From assembly GCF_006540085.1 (NCBI RefSeq), contig NZ_BJOG01000004.1, forward strand, positions 124,001-188,000: a stretch of DNA of 64,000 nt, in the 5' to 3' direction. The position numbers and the translations under genes were made by a program. The notes below the pieces were generated by a model, which saw nothing but the letters and a program-made list of their open reading frames with translations, made no database searches and was not told where the DNA came from. Position 1 is the first letter of the stretch. Each line of letters begins with the position of its first letter. Shown piece after piece: positions 46,448-54,352 of this stretch. Source of the DNA: Microbacterium oxydans (GTDB taxonomy: Bacteria; Actinomycetota; Actinomycetes; Actinomycetales; Microbacteriaceae).

Positions 46448-47101
46448 TTATTTCAGGAAGTAGATAACGAGGAACAGCACGATCCAGACGACGTCGACGA
46501 AGTGCCAGTAGTAGGACACCACGATCGAGGAGGTCGCCTCCTTGTGCCGGAAGTTCTTGACCGCGTAGGCGCGGCCGATGACGAGCAGGAACGCGACCAG
46601 GCCACCCGTGACGTGCAGGGCGTGGAAGCCCGTGGTCAGGTAGAACGCGGAGGCGTACGAGTCGGCGCTGATCGGCATGCCTTCAGCCACCAGCTGCGCG
46701 TACTCCCAGACCTGGCCGGAGACGAAGATGGCGCCGAGGGCGAAGGTGAGGAAGAACCACTCGACCATTCCCCAGCCGAACAGACGACGGCGGCCGGCGC
46801 CGTTCTTCTGTCCCTTGCCGATCTTGTAGGGCTGCAGGTCTTCTGCCGCGAACACGCCCATCTGGCACGTGAACGAGGAGAGCACCAGGATCGCAGTGTT
46901 CACTGCGGCGAACGGGACGTTCAGCAGCTCGGTCCGGTCCGCCCACAGCTCCGGAGAGGTGCTGCGGAGGGTGAAGTAGATCGCGAAGAGTCCCGCGAAG
47001 AACATCACCTCGCTGCCGAGCCACACAATGGTGCCGACAGCTACCGGGTTGGGCCGCTTAATCGTTCTCGCCGCCGGGGCATACGTCGCTGAGGTCGTCA
47101 C
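46448..47101 (-). CDS. ctaE: Cytochrome c oxidase subunit III
   Basis: A 217-residue membrane protein with five helices. Marks are [31 protein letters not shown] and [15 protein letters not shown]. It is the oxidase subunit encoded apart from ctaCDF, as in other actinobacteria. I chose GTG 47101, which lies 6 bases after CATAAT; the upstream in-frame start would add 13 residues across that promoter. Confidence 0.95.
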   Translation of the reverse strand: MTTSATYAPAARTIKRPNPVAVGTIVWLGSEVMFFAGLFAIYFTLRSTSPELWADRTELLNVPFAAVNTAILVLSSFTCQMGVFAAEDLQPYKIGKGQKNGAGRRRLFGWGMVEWFFLTFALGAIFVSGQVWEYAQLVAEGMPISADSYASAFYLTTGFHALHVTGGLVAFLLVIGRAYAVKNFRHKEATSSIVVSYYWHFVDVVWIVLFLVIYFLK

Positions 47102-47107
47102 CCCTCC

Positions 47108-47113
47108 ATTATG
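47108..47113 (-). promoter_or_regulatory. -10 box of the ctaE-qcrCAB operon
   Basis: Minus-strand CATAAT lies 6 bases before the GTG of ctaE. GGAGGG lies between but is too close to the start to act as a Shine-Dalgarno site. Confidence 0.55.
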
Positions 47114-47168
47114 GCCGATCCGCGGGCGTGATTCTTGCACCTGCGGGCCCAGGATTGCCTGAGTTCGA

Positions 47169-47184
47169 CTTAGGGGACCCTAAG
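47169..47184. promoter_or_regulatory. Perfect palindrome between ctaE and trpD
   Basis: CTTAGGG-GA-CCCTAAG, a perfect 7-bp inverted repeat in the 192-base gap between divergent genes. It is 56 bases upstream of the ctaE -10 box. Because both flanking genes read away from it, it is an operator candidate rather than a terminator. AT-rich bases (AAGAAAAC) follow it. Confidence 0.5.
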
Positions 47185-47280
47185 AAAACACTGCGAATAG
47201 CCGGTGAATCCGCGGGAAACAAGGGATGGGCGCTGATCGCACGTCCGCCCGGAAGCATCTGCATGTTTTCTCCGCGCCGA

Positions 47281-47286
47281 TAGGAT
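47281..47286 (+). promoter_or_regulatory. -10 box of a leaderless trpD promoter
   Basis: TAGGAT lies 7 bases before the trpD ATG with no Shine-Dalgarno sequence. Confidence 0.6.
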
Positions 47287-47293
47287 CGCACAC

Positions 47294-48364
47294 ATGGCTG
47301 ATTCCCTGACCTGGTCCGACGTGCTCACCTCTCTGTTGGAGCGCCGCGATCTCAGTGTGTGGGAGTCGACGTGGGCGATGCGCCAGATCATGCAAGGGAG
47401 TGTCACCGAGGCTCAGCTCGCCGGCTTCCTGGTCGCACTTCGGGCGAAGGGGGAGACGATCGACGAGATCGTCGGATTCCGTGACGCGATCCTCGAGGCC
47501 GCGGTGCCTCTTCCCGTCTCTCCTGACGTGCTGGACATCGTCGGTACCGGCGGCGATCGCGTCGGTACGGTGAACGTCTCGACCACCGCGGCGATCATCA
47601 TCGGCGCCACCGGAGTGCCGGTGGTCAAGCACGGCAACCGTGCCGCGAGCTCGGCGTCCGGCTCCTCCGACGTGCTCGGAGCTCTCGGTCTCGAGCTGTC
47701 GCTCGATCCGTCGTCGGTCTCCTCCATCCTCGATCGCACCGGGATCACGTTCGCCTGGGCGGGGGCCTTCCATCCCGGGTTCAGGCACGCCGGTTCCGTC
47801 CGCGCCGAGCTCGGCGTTCCCACGGTCTTCAACATGCTCGGACCGCTCTGCAACCCGGCCCGCGCGGAGGCCAATGCGGTGGGCGTCGCACAGATCGAGC
47901 GCGTTCCCCTCATCACCGGTGTGTTCCGAACGCGTGGCGCGACGGCGCTCGTCTTCCGAGGGGATGACGGGCTCGACGAGCTGACCACCACGGGGCACAG
48001 TCGCATCTGGGAGGTCACGCGCGGAGACATCCATGAGCACGATCTCGACCCGCGTGATCTAGGCATCCCGATCGCCGACCTCGCGGACCTGATCGGAGGG
48101 TCACCGCAGCACAACGCAGAGGTGCTCAGGCGAACCCTCGCGGGCGAGACGGGCGCGGTGCGGGACATCGTGCTCCTCAACGCCGCCGCGGGCATCGTCG
48201 CCTTCGAGCTCTCCCAGGACGCGACACAGGTGCAGCGACCGATCCTCGAACGCCTTCGTGAGGGATACGACAAGGCAGCGGCTGCGGTGGACGACGGCCG
48301 CGCCCTGGCCAAGCTCGACCAGTGGATCTCGGTGAGTCGCGAGCTGGCTGCACCGAAGGAGTGA
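47294..48364 (+). CDS. trpD: Anthranilate phosphoribosyltransferase
   Basis: A 356-residue enzyme that joins anthranilate to phosphoribosyl diphosphate in tryptophan synthesis. The PRPP-binding motif is DIVGTGGDRVGTVNVSTTAA near 80-99, followed by VKHGNRAASSASGSSD and LGPLCNPA. It is separate from the other trp genes. In M. tuberculosis trpD also lies next to ctaE. The ATG follows a TAGGAT box by 7 bases. Confidence 0.95.
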   Translation: MADSLTWSDVLTSLLERRDLSVWESTWAMRQIMQGSVTEAQLAGFLVALRAKGETIDEIVGFRDAILEAAVPLPVSPDVLDIVGTGGDRVGTVNVSTTAAIIIGATGVPVVKHGNRAASSASGSSDVLGALGLELSLDPSSVSSILDRTGITFAWAGAFHPGFRHAGSVRAELGVPTVFNMLGPLCNPARAEANAVGVAQIERVPLITGVFRTRGATALVFRGDDGLDELTTTGHSRIWEVTRGDIHEHDLDPRDLGIPIADLADLIGGSPQHNAEVLRRTLAGETGAVRDIVLLNAAAGIVAFELSQDATQVQRPILERLREGYDKAAAAVDDGRALAKLDQWISVSRELAAPKE

Positions 48365-48366
48365 CC

Positions 48367-49353
48367 GTGGATCCCGTCGACGCGCTACTGGAGATCGCAT
48401 CTCTGCTCGAGCGCGAGCGGGCCTCCCGGTATCGGGCGAAGGCGTTCCGGCAGGCGGCGGCGACGCTGCAGGACCTTCCCGAGGGCGTCCGCGCCGACCC
48501 CACGCGGCTGCGCGCGGCGAAGGGGATCGGGGAGTCGACGTTCGCGGTGATCCGGCAGGCTCAGGCCGGGGAGGTGCCGGAGTACCTGGTCGAACTGCGC
48601 GGCGATGTCGAGCCGGAGCGGGTATCCGTGCTCCGATCGAAGCTGCGCGGTGATCTCCATGCGCACACTGACTGGTCCGACGGCACCACGCCCATCCCGG
48701 TGATGGCCGCGGCAGCGCGTGCGCTCGGGCACGAGTATCAGGCGATCACCGATCACTCGCCGCGACTTCGCGTGGCACGTGGGCTTTCCGCCGAACGGCT
48801 GCGGGAGCAGATTCCCTTGGTGCGCAATGAGTCCGGTGAGGGCTTCACGCTTCTGGCCGGTATCGAGGTCGACATCCTCGAAGACGGCACTCTGGACCAG
48901 GAGGACTCTTTGCTCGGCGAGCTCGACATCGTCGTGGCGTCCGTGCATTCCAAGCTGCGCATGGACGCACGACCGATGACCGCGCGGATGATTGCCGCGG
49001 TGTCGCATCCGCGGGTGAACGTGCTCGGCCACTGCACCGGGCGATTGGTGCAAGGAGAGCGGGGGACCCGCCCGCAGTCGGTGTTCGATGCGACTGCGGT
49101 CTTCGCCGCGTGCGCCGAGAACGGCGTCGCCGTCGAGATCAACTCCCGCCCCGAGCGGCAGGATCCACCGGACGAACTGATCGCGATCGCCCTCGAGGCG
49201 GGATGCCTGTTCTCCATCGACTCGGATGCGCACGCACCAGGACAGCTCTCTCTGCTCGATCACGGCGCCGAGCGCGCAGAGCGTGCAGGCGTTCCCGCCT
49301 CGCGGATCGTCACGACGTGGGGGCTTTCCCGACTGCTCGCCTGGGCGGAGTAG
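48367..49353 (+). CDS. PHP-domain metal-dependent phosphoesterase
   Basis: A 328-residue protein. The N-terminal part (about 1-85) resembles the helical 8-kDa/HhH region of DNA polymerase X (RYRAKAFRQAAATLQ and AAKGIGEST). The C-terminal PHP domain has DLHAHTDWSDG, ITDHSPRL and, near the end, SIDSDAHAPGQL, giving most of the metal ligands. There is no nucleotidyltransferase core. It may act on nucleic acid ends or histidinol phosphate; the role is not settled. GTG 48367 follows AAGGAG by 5 bases; GTG 48361, which overlaps trpD, is the alternative. Confidence 0.85.
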   Translation: MDPVDALLEIASLLERERASRYRAKAFRQAAATLQDLPEGVRADPTRLRAAKGIGESTFAVIRQAQAGEVPEYLVELRGDVEPERVSVLRSKLRGDLHAHTDWSDGTTPIPVMAAAARALGHEYQAITDHSPRLRVARGLSAERLREQIPLVRNESGEGFTLLAGIEVDILEDGTLDQEDSLLGELDIVVASVHSKLRMDARPMTARMIAAVSHPRVNVLGHCTGRLVQGERGTRPQSVFDATAVFAACAENGVAVEINSRPERQDPPDELIAIALEAGCLFSIDSDAHAPGQLSLLDHGAERAERAGVPASRIVTTWGLSRLLAWAE

Positions 49354-49374
49354 ACGCAGCGGCCCCGAGAACGA

Positions 49375-50310
49375 TCAGGACGCGAGGGCGGCCTTCGACA
49401 CAGCGGCGACCGCGCGCGTCATGGAGCCGCCGAGATTCCACTTCTCGGCCAGGGTGTTCGCCGCGTCGACCTCCGAGGGGTCGAGCACGTGGAGTGGAAC
49501 GTCCGGCGCAGTGATGGGGAGGGACCTGGCCACCGCGACCACCGTCGGAGCCACGTCGAGGTAGGCGGTCGCTGCGAGGATCTTCGCGCGTACCCCGGCG
49601 CTCATGCCTTCTCCCGTCTCGGCAGCGGCGCGGATACCCTCGAGGTCGGAGTGCGCCTGCAGGAGCGTCGCGGCGGTCTTGTCTCCGACACCGGGGACGC
49701 CGGGGAGGCCGTCGGAGGAATCGCCGCGCATCGTGGCGAAGTCGGCGTACTGGGAGGGGAGTACCCCGTACTTCGCGACGACCGTCGCGTCGGTCACGAC
49801 TTCGAGATTGCTCATGCCACGCGCGGTGTAGATCACACGCACATCGCGGGCATCGTCGACGAGCTGGAAGAGGTCGCGGTCGCCCGTGACGATGTCTACC
49901 GGCATCGTGGCGTCGGTGGCCAGGGTTCCGATGACGTCGTCGGCCTCATGGTCGGCGACACCGATGATGGGGATGCCGATCGCAGCGAGCGTCTCGCGGA
50001 TGAGGGGGATCTGCGCTTCGAGCGGGTCGGGTACCTCTTCGACATCGGGCCCATTCGCGATGACCTCGACGACGCGGTGCGTCTTGTAGCTCGGGATGAG
50101 ATCTACGCGCCACTGCGGCCGCCAGTCGTCGTCCCAGCAGGCGATGACGTGCGTGGGCTCGTAGAGCGTGACGAGCTTGGCGACGATGTCGAGCAGACCC
50201 CGCGCCGCGTTGATCGGAGAGCCGTCCGGCGCGGTCACCTTGTCGGGGACGCCGTAGAACGCACGGAAGTAGAGGCTGGCGGTGTCGAGCAGCATGAGGC
50301 GATCGGTCAC
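49375..50310 (-). CDS. 5'-3' exonuclease (PolA N-terminal type, stand-alone)
   Basis: A 311-residue FEN-type nuclease that lacks the polymerase part of PolA. Metal-binding segments are HEADDVIG, TGDRDLFQLV and RGDSSDGLPGVPGVGDKTA (helix-hairpin-helix). It probably removes RNA primers or flaps. I chose GTG 50310; the frame is open upstream, but a CAGACT box lies 6 bases before this GTG and the family N-terminus RLMLLDTASLYFRAFYG starts here. It is 21 bases from the convergent PHP gene. Confidence 0.9.
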   Translation of the reverse strand: MTDRLMLLDTASLYFRAFYGVPDKVTAPDGSPINAARGLLDIVAKLVTLYEPTHVIACWDDDWRPQWRVDLIPSYKTHRVVEVIANGPDVEEVPDPLEAQIPLIRETLAAIGIPIIGVADHEADDVIGTLATDATMPVDIVTGDRDLFQLVDDARDVRVIYTARGMSNLEVVTDATVVAKYGVLPSQYADFATMRGDSSDGLPGVPGVGDKTAATLLQAHSDLEGIRAAAETGEGMSAGVRAKILAATAYLDVAPTVVAVARSLPITAPDVPLHVLDPSEVDAANTLAEKWNLGGSMTRAVAAVSKAALAS

Positions 50311-50417
50311 GAGCACAGTCTGACACGGGTCTCCGACCCGGCACCGGCCCCCTGCGTCGGCGGCGTGGCCCACCAGCCGTGGATGAGACGATCCTGGGTG
50401 TCGTGACACACAGGAGT

Positions 50418-51143
50418 ATGAATGCTCTCCCTCGAACGCTGTCCGCTGTGATCCTGGGCGGGGTGGTGCTCGCCGGAGTCCTGGCCGGCTGTGCAGCATC
50501 TGCGGGCACATCCCCGGCTCCGGAGTCGACATCCGGCCCCGACGCATCCGATGCCTCGTACGCGCCGCGGGCGGCGTGGCTTGATGCGACGTCGTTCGTG
50601 CTGAAGACGTGGGGCGACGCATGCTCACCGCAGATCGGCGACCTCGTGGCGGGGGAGCAGTCGCTGGAGATCGTGCTCGTCGCCGGGCCGGACCAGGCGT
50701 GCGCCGCTGTGCAGACGGCGCACGGCCTGTACCTCGGCCTCCCTGCCGGGTTCGACTCCTCCCGCCCTGTCGAGCTGACCGTGACCGAGGTCGGGGGAGA
50801 GAAGGCCGAGCTCACCCTGCCGGCACTCGCAACGGGGGAGATCATCCCAGCCGATCGGATGTCGCGGCAGACCCCGGCGGCGGCGTGGATAGACGCGCAT
50901 GAGCTCGCGATCCTCACATGGGGCTCGTCCACCTGCGTGCCGGCCTCGGGAACGCTGGAAACCGTGAATGCGAAGGAAGGGATCATCCGACTGGAGCCGA
51001 GTGCGAACGAGGTGTGCACGATGGACCTGGTCCCGCAGATCACCTTCGTGCCTGCGGAAGGCATCGAGGACGACGCCGTCCTGACCCTCGAGGGCTTCGT
51101 CGATGCCGACGGTGCTGCGGCGGTCGTGACTGCCGTGCGATAG
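50418..51143 (+). CDS. Lipoprotein of unknown function with tandem duplicated domain
   Basis: A 241-residue lipoprotein precursor. The lipobox VLAGC gives lipidated C25, followed by a Ser/Pro linker. Two homologous units follow. Unit 1 (about 51-136) has AAWLD, TWG, C69 and C95. Unit 2 (about 154-239) has AAWID, TWG, C173 and C200. The units are offset by 103 residues, and each has a Cys pair that could form a disulfide. I do not recognise the family. The ATG follows AGGAG and gives a proper signal peptide. Confidence 0.85.
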   Translation: MNALPRTLSAVILGGVVLAGVLAGCAASAGTSPAPESTSGPDASDASYAPRAAWLDATSFVLKTWGDACSPQIGDLVAGEQSLEIVLVAGPDQACAAVQTAHGLYLGLPAGFDSSRPVELTVTEVGGEKAELTLPALATGEIIPADRMSRQTPAAAWIDAHELAILTWGSSTCVPASGTLETVNAKEGIIRLEPSANEVCTMDLVPQITFVPAEGIEDDAVLTLEGFVDADGAAAVVTAVR

Positions 51144-51161
51144 CGCGCCTGTCGGTCCGGC

Positions 51162-51974
51162 TCAGCACCCCGGTGCTGTCGGTCTCTGCTCGCAGGTGTG
51201 GGCCACGAGGGCGGTGTGCGCTTCGAAGATGCGTATCTCCCGAGCCGGACCAGGAATCGTGAGCTGCCCGGTCACCGGGAACCAGCCCCCGCCGAGATCG
51301 ACCTCTGCGGTGTAGCGCACGGTGACGCGGGCCCGGTAGGTGCCGCGCTCGTCATAGGTGTGACTCGTCGTGGTGGGCGTGAACGGTGCCTGGCCGAGCG
51401 CTGACCAGGTCTGTCCGCCTGTGCTCGAGGTCGCGGAGGTGCCGTCGCCGTGCACGAACTCATACCCGACAGGCGTGAACCGCACGGTGAGAACCTTGCC
51501 GAACAGCGATCCTGAGCGAGTGTGCACCGCTGCTGCAGCGACGAAGTTCGTCGGCATGCCGGCGACGCCGAGGTTGTCGGGCTCTCCCACATTCGCCACG
51601 GGATCGGGCGCGAACTGTGCGAGGTCGTCGATGGTGATGGTCGGGGCGGCAGTCGCGTCCTGCGCGGGATCGGTCGGCGGCTCCTCATCGGACACCGCGC
51701 GGAAGCACCCGCGGGAGCTGTTCCAGTCGTCGAGGCAGGAATCGAAGTCGAACTCGTGCACGGGGAATCCGGGGCCGGAGGGGGAGGGCGGAGCGTCTCC
51801 TCGGGGCGAGCCGCTGTGGGGTGTACCGGAGGAGGGTTGCGTCTGGGTGCCAGTGGTCGTTACGTGGGTGCCGTCGGTTCCAGCAATAAAGTCCGAGAAA
51901 CCCGGAGGTTTGTCGGTCTCGCTCAACTGAAAGAGAGCGACAACGAGGCCAATCACGGCTACGACGCGGGACAC
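51162..51974 (-). CDS. Exported protein with PKD-like domain, function unknown
   Basis: A 270-residue protein. A short hydrophobic N-terminus (about 3-17) could be a membrane anchor or signal. A low-complexity stretch rich in Thr, Ser and Pro follows (about 35-70). The C-terminal half has a PKD/Ig-like pattern: a GDG near residue 175, then SHTYDERGTYRARVTVRYTAE. Four to five cysteines are present. The start is a GTG, and it overlaps the upstream lipoprotein gene by 16 bases, so the two are cotranscribed. Confidence 0.7.
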   Translation of the reverse strand: MSRVVAVIGLVVALFQLSETDKPPGFSDFIAGTDGTHVTTTGTQTQPSSGTPHSGSPRGDAPPSPSGPGFPVHEFDFDSCLDDWNSSRGCFRAVSDEEPPTDPAQDATAAPTITIDDLAQFAPDPVANVGEPDNLGVAGMPTNFVAAAAVHTRSGSLFGKVLTVRFTPVGYEFVHGDGTSATSSTGGQTWSALGQAPFTPTTTSHTYDERGTYRARVTVRYTAEVDLGGGWFPVTGQLTIPGPAREIRIFEAHTALVAHTCEQRPTAPGC

Positions 51975-52516
51975 TGAACTTCTTCGTCTGAGACGGCCGA
52001 ATCGACTAGCAGTGCGCCTGAGTCGGCGGTTAAGAAAGTGACGCTAAGCCCGTACACGTCGGGACGATCTGGTCTGACTGCTGAGGATCCGTCAGGGCGA
52101 ACAATCTCAACTGCGCTCACGTCTAAGCAGACCGAGGCGGTTACCTCTGTCAACGGTTCATCGCTGTGCGCCCCGCTGAAGGAGAGCACTCGCGTGTCGC
52201 CTCTAACGACTTGTCCTTCTGCATGCATCGCCGAAAAATTCTCGCGATCTGCTCTCTCGACACTCCCGCTCGAAAGTTCAAAAAGCCTCTCAAACGTTGT
52301 CGGGTCTGAAGTGTCGATCTCGTTGAGAGCGAGGACATACTCGGTGAACGTCTCCTCGGCGGCGGCAAAGGCTTCTTCTTCCGAGGCGAACACTGCGGTC
52401 GGAGTGGGCGTCGGGGCTGGCGACGGCGTGCATCCGGCGAGGACCATGACGCCGAGAACCATCGTGAAGGCGCCGAAGCGGCGGGATGTGGCGGGAGCGG
52501 GAGTCGGCGAGATCAC
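51959..52516 (-). CDS. Lipoprotein of unknown function
   Basis: A 185-residue lipoprotein precursor. The lipobox is VLAGC with C29, followed by a Pro/Thr repeat (TPSPAPTPTPT). The mature part starts with a helical segment (EEEAFAAAEETFTEYVLALNEID) and has two more Cys near the end. I do not recognise the family, but small NTF2-like exported proteins have similar N-terminal helices. The GTG start lies 6 bases after TACCGT. Codon use is less GC-rich than in neighbours. Confidence 0.75.
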   Translation of the reverse strand: MISPTPAPATSRRFGAFTMVLGVMVLAGCTPSPAPTPTPTAVFASEEEAFAAAEETFTEYVLALNEIDTSDPTTFERLFELSSGSVERADRENFSAMHAEGQVVRGDTRVLSFSGAHSDEPLTEVTASVCLDVSAVEIVRPDGSSAVRPDRPDVYGLSVTFLTADSGALLVDSAVSDEEVQCPAS

Positions 52517-52522
52517 CCCGTC

Positions 52523-52528
52523 ACGGTA
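52523..52528 (-). promoter_or_regulatory. -10 box of the two-gene exported-protein operon
   Basis: Minus-strand TACCGT lies 6 bases before the GTG at 52516. Confidence 0.45.
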
Positions 52529-52611
52529 GTCGGAAGCGCCACGAGCCCGCGGGAGTTATCCACAGTCGGTCGGTCCGCCGAATCCGACTCCTGCTGTATC
52601 AGAACTTCTGA

Positions 52612-52617
52612 TAGCCT
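52612..52617 (+). promoter_or_regulatory. Candidate -10 box of rpsA
   Basis: TAGCCT in an AT-richer stretch, giving an rpsA leader of roughly 130 bases. Confidence 0.45.
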
Positions 52618-52626
52618 TAACCGTCA

Positions 52627-52658
52627 CTCGTGGCGTGCATGCGCATGCCCTCGTGGCG
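52627..52658 (+). promoter_or_regulatory. rpsA leader element: palindrome flanked by direct repeats
   Basis: CTCGTGGCG occurs at 52627-52635 and again at 52650-52658. Between them is the 12-base palindrome GCATGCGCATGC (52637-52648). The element lies in the probable rpsA 5' leader, where autoregulation by S1 would act; that role is an inference. Confidence 0.35.
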
Positions 52659-52755
52659 AGAAAACCAAAATCCAACTGCTGTGAAGCATGCTGTCGGCCG
52701 TGCGCGGTCTTTGCCTCTCAGCCCGAGTCTCCATTCAACAAGGACAACCCACTAC

Positions 52756-54210
52756 ATGACTACCGCAACGACCGCCCCGGCCACCAAGCAGGTCGCCATC
52801 AACGACATCGGATCTGCTGAGGACTTCCTGGCCGCGGTCGAGAAGACCCTGAAGTTCTTCAACGACGGCGACATCATCGAAGGCACGATCGTCAAGATCG
52901 ACCGCGATGAGGTCCTCCTCGATGTCGGCTACAAGACCGAGGGTGTCATCCCCTCGCGTGAGCTCTCGATCAAGCACGACGTCGACCCCAACGAGGTCGT
53001 CGCTGTCGGCGATCTGGTCGAGGCCCTCGTTCTCCAGAAGGAGGACAAGGAAGGCCGTCTGATCCTCTCCAAGAAGCGCGCACAGTACGAGCGTGCCTGG
53101 GGAGACGTCGAGAAGATCAAGGAGAACGACGGCGTCGTCACCGGTACGGTCATCGAGGTCGTCAAGGGTGGACTCATCGTCGACATCGGACTCCGCGGCT
53201 TCCTGCCGGCCTCGCTCATCGAGCTGCGCCGCGTCCGCGACCTCACGCCGTACCTCGGCCAGGAGATCGAGGCCAAGATCCTCGAGCTCGACAAGAACCG
53301 CAACAACGTCGTCCTGAGCCGCCGCGCGCTGCTCGAGCAGACGCAGTCGGAGTCGCGCACCACGTTCCTGAACAACCTGCACAAGGGTCAGGTCCGCAAG
53401 GGTGTCGTCTCGTCGATCGTCAACTTCGGTGCGTTCGTCGACCTGGGTGGCGTGGACGGCCTCGTGCACGTCTCCGAGCTGTCCTGGAAGCACATCGAGC
53501 ACGCCTCCGAGGTCGTCGAGGTGGGCCAGGAGGTCACCGTCGAGATCCTCGAGGTCGACCTCGACCGCGAGCGCGTCTCCCTGTCGCTGAAGGCGACGCA
53601 GGAGGACCCGTGGCAGGTCTTCGCCCGTACCCACGCGATCGGTCAGGTCACGCCGGGTAAGGTCACCAAGCTCGTTCCGTTCGGTGCGTTCGTCCGCGTC
53701 GCAGACGGCATCGAGGGCCTCGTCCACATCTCCGAGCTCTCCAGCAAGCACGTCGAGCTGGCCGAGCAGGTCGTCTCCGTCGGCGAAGAGGTCTTCGTCA
53801 AGGTCATCGACATCGACCTCGAGCGTCGTCGCATCTCGCTGTCGCTGAAGCAGGCCAACGAGTCGGTCGACCCCAACGGCACCGAGTTCGACCCGGCCCT
53901 GTACGGCATGCTCGCCGAGTACGACGAGAACGGCGAGTACAAGTACCCGGAGGGCTTCGACGCCGAGACCGGTGCATGGAAGGAAGGCTTCGACGCCCAG
54001 CGCGAGGCATGGGAGCAGGAGTACGCTGCAGCCCAGGCTCGCTGGGAGGCGCACAAGGCTCAGGTCGTCAAGGCGGCCGAGGCCGAGGCTGCGGCCGGCG
54101 AAGACTTCGGCGGCCAGTCCTTCACGAGCGAGGCTGCCGGCGCCGGCACCCTCGCCGACGACGAGGCTCTCGCCGCTCTGCGCGAGAAGCTCTCGGGCGG
54201 CAACGCTTAA
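52756..54210 (+). CDS. rpsA: 30S ribosomal protein S1
   Basis: A 484-residue protein with four S1 RNA-binding domains (about 37-107, 122-190, 207-278 and 293-365); typical turns are VNFGAFVDLGGVDGLVHVSELSW and VPFGAFVRVADGIEGLVHISELS. An acidic C-terminal tail of about 110 residues is rich in Glu, Tyr and Ala. Four domains is the usual actinobacterial form. The ATG at 52756 gives the standard N-terminus; the long frame upstream is leader. Confidence 0.97.
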   Translation: MTTATTAPATKQVAINDIGSAEDFLAAVEKTLKFFNDGDIIEGTIVKIDRDEVLLDVGYKTEGVIPSRELSIKHDVDPNEVVAVGDLVEALVLQKEDKEGRLILSKKRAQYERAWGDVEKIKENDGVVTGTVIEVVKGGLIVDIGLRGFLPASLIELRRVRDLTPYLGQEIEAKILELDKNRNNVVLSRRALLEQTQSESRTTFLNNLHKGQVRKGVVSSIVNFGAFVDLGGVDGLVHVSELSWKHIEHASEVVEVGQEVTVEILEVDLDRERVSLSLKATQEDPWQVFARTHAIGQVTPGKVTKLVPFGAFVRVADGIEGLVHISELSSKHVELAEQVVSVGEEVFVKVIDIDLERRRISLSLKQANESVDPNGTEFDPALYGMLAEYDENGEYKYPEGFDAETGAWKEGFDAQREAWEQEYAAAQARWEAHKAQVVKAAEAEAAAGEDFGGQSFTSEAAGAGTLADDEALAALREKLSGGNA

Positions 54211-54220
54211 GCAGCATTCT

Positions 54221-54267
54221 GAAACGGGTCGTCACCTCGCCTTCGGGCGGGTGTGGCGGCCCGTTTC
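54221..54267 (+). terminator. Hairpin after rpsA
   Basis: GAAACGGG (54221-54228) pairs with CCCGTTTC (54260-54267). The interior also folds (CGCC-TTCG-GGCG). It starts 10 bases after the rpsA stop codon and has no long T tract. Confidence 0.65.
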
Positions 54268-54305
54268 GCATGTGCGGATTGCGGCTGCCCGCCCGTGACG
54301 CAACA

Positions 54306-54323
54306 TTACGACCGCATTCGTAA
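54306..54323. promoter_or_regulatory. Inverted repeat upstream of the sulfonate transporter operon
   Basis: TTACGA-N6-TCGTAA, perfect 6-base arms, 30 bases before the ATP-binding gene. It is a candidate operator for a dimeric repressor or activator. Confidence 0.5.
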
Positions 54324-54352
54324 CAGGCCACGCGCTCGGCCAGCATGGGCAT

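Noticed and set aside
51780..51900. Possible recombination site or mobile-element boundary near the lower-GC genes
   Set aside because: No flanking repeats, integrase or transposase fragments were seen; the composition shift alone is not enough.
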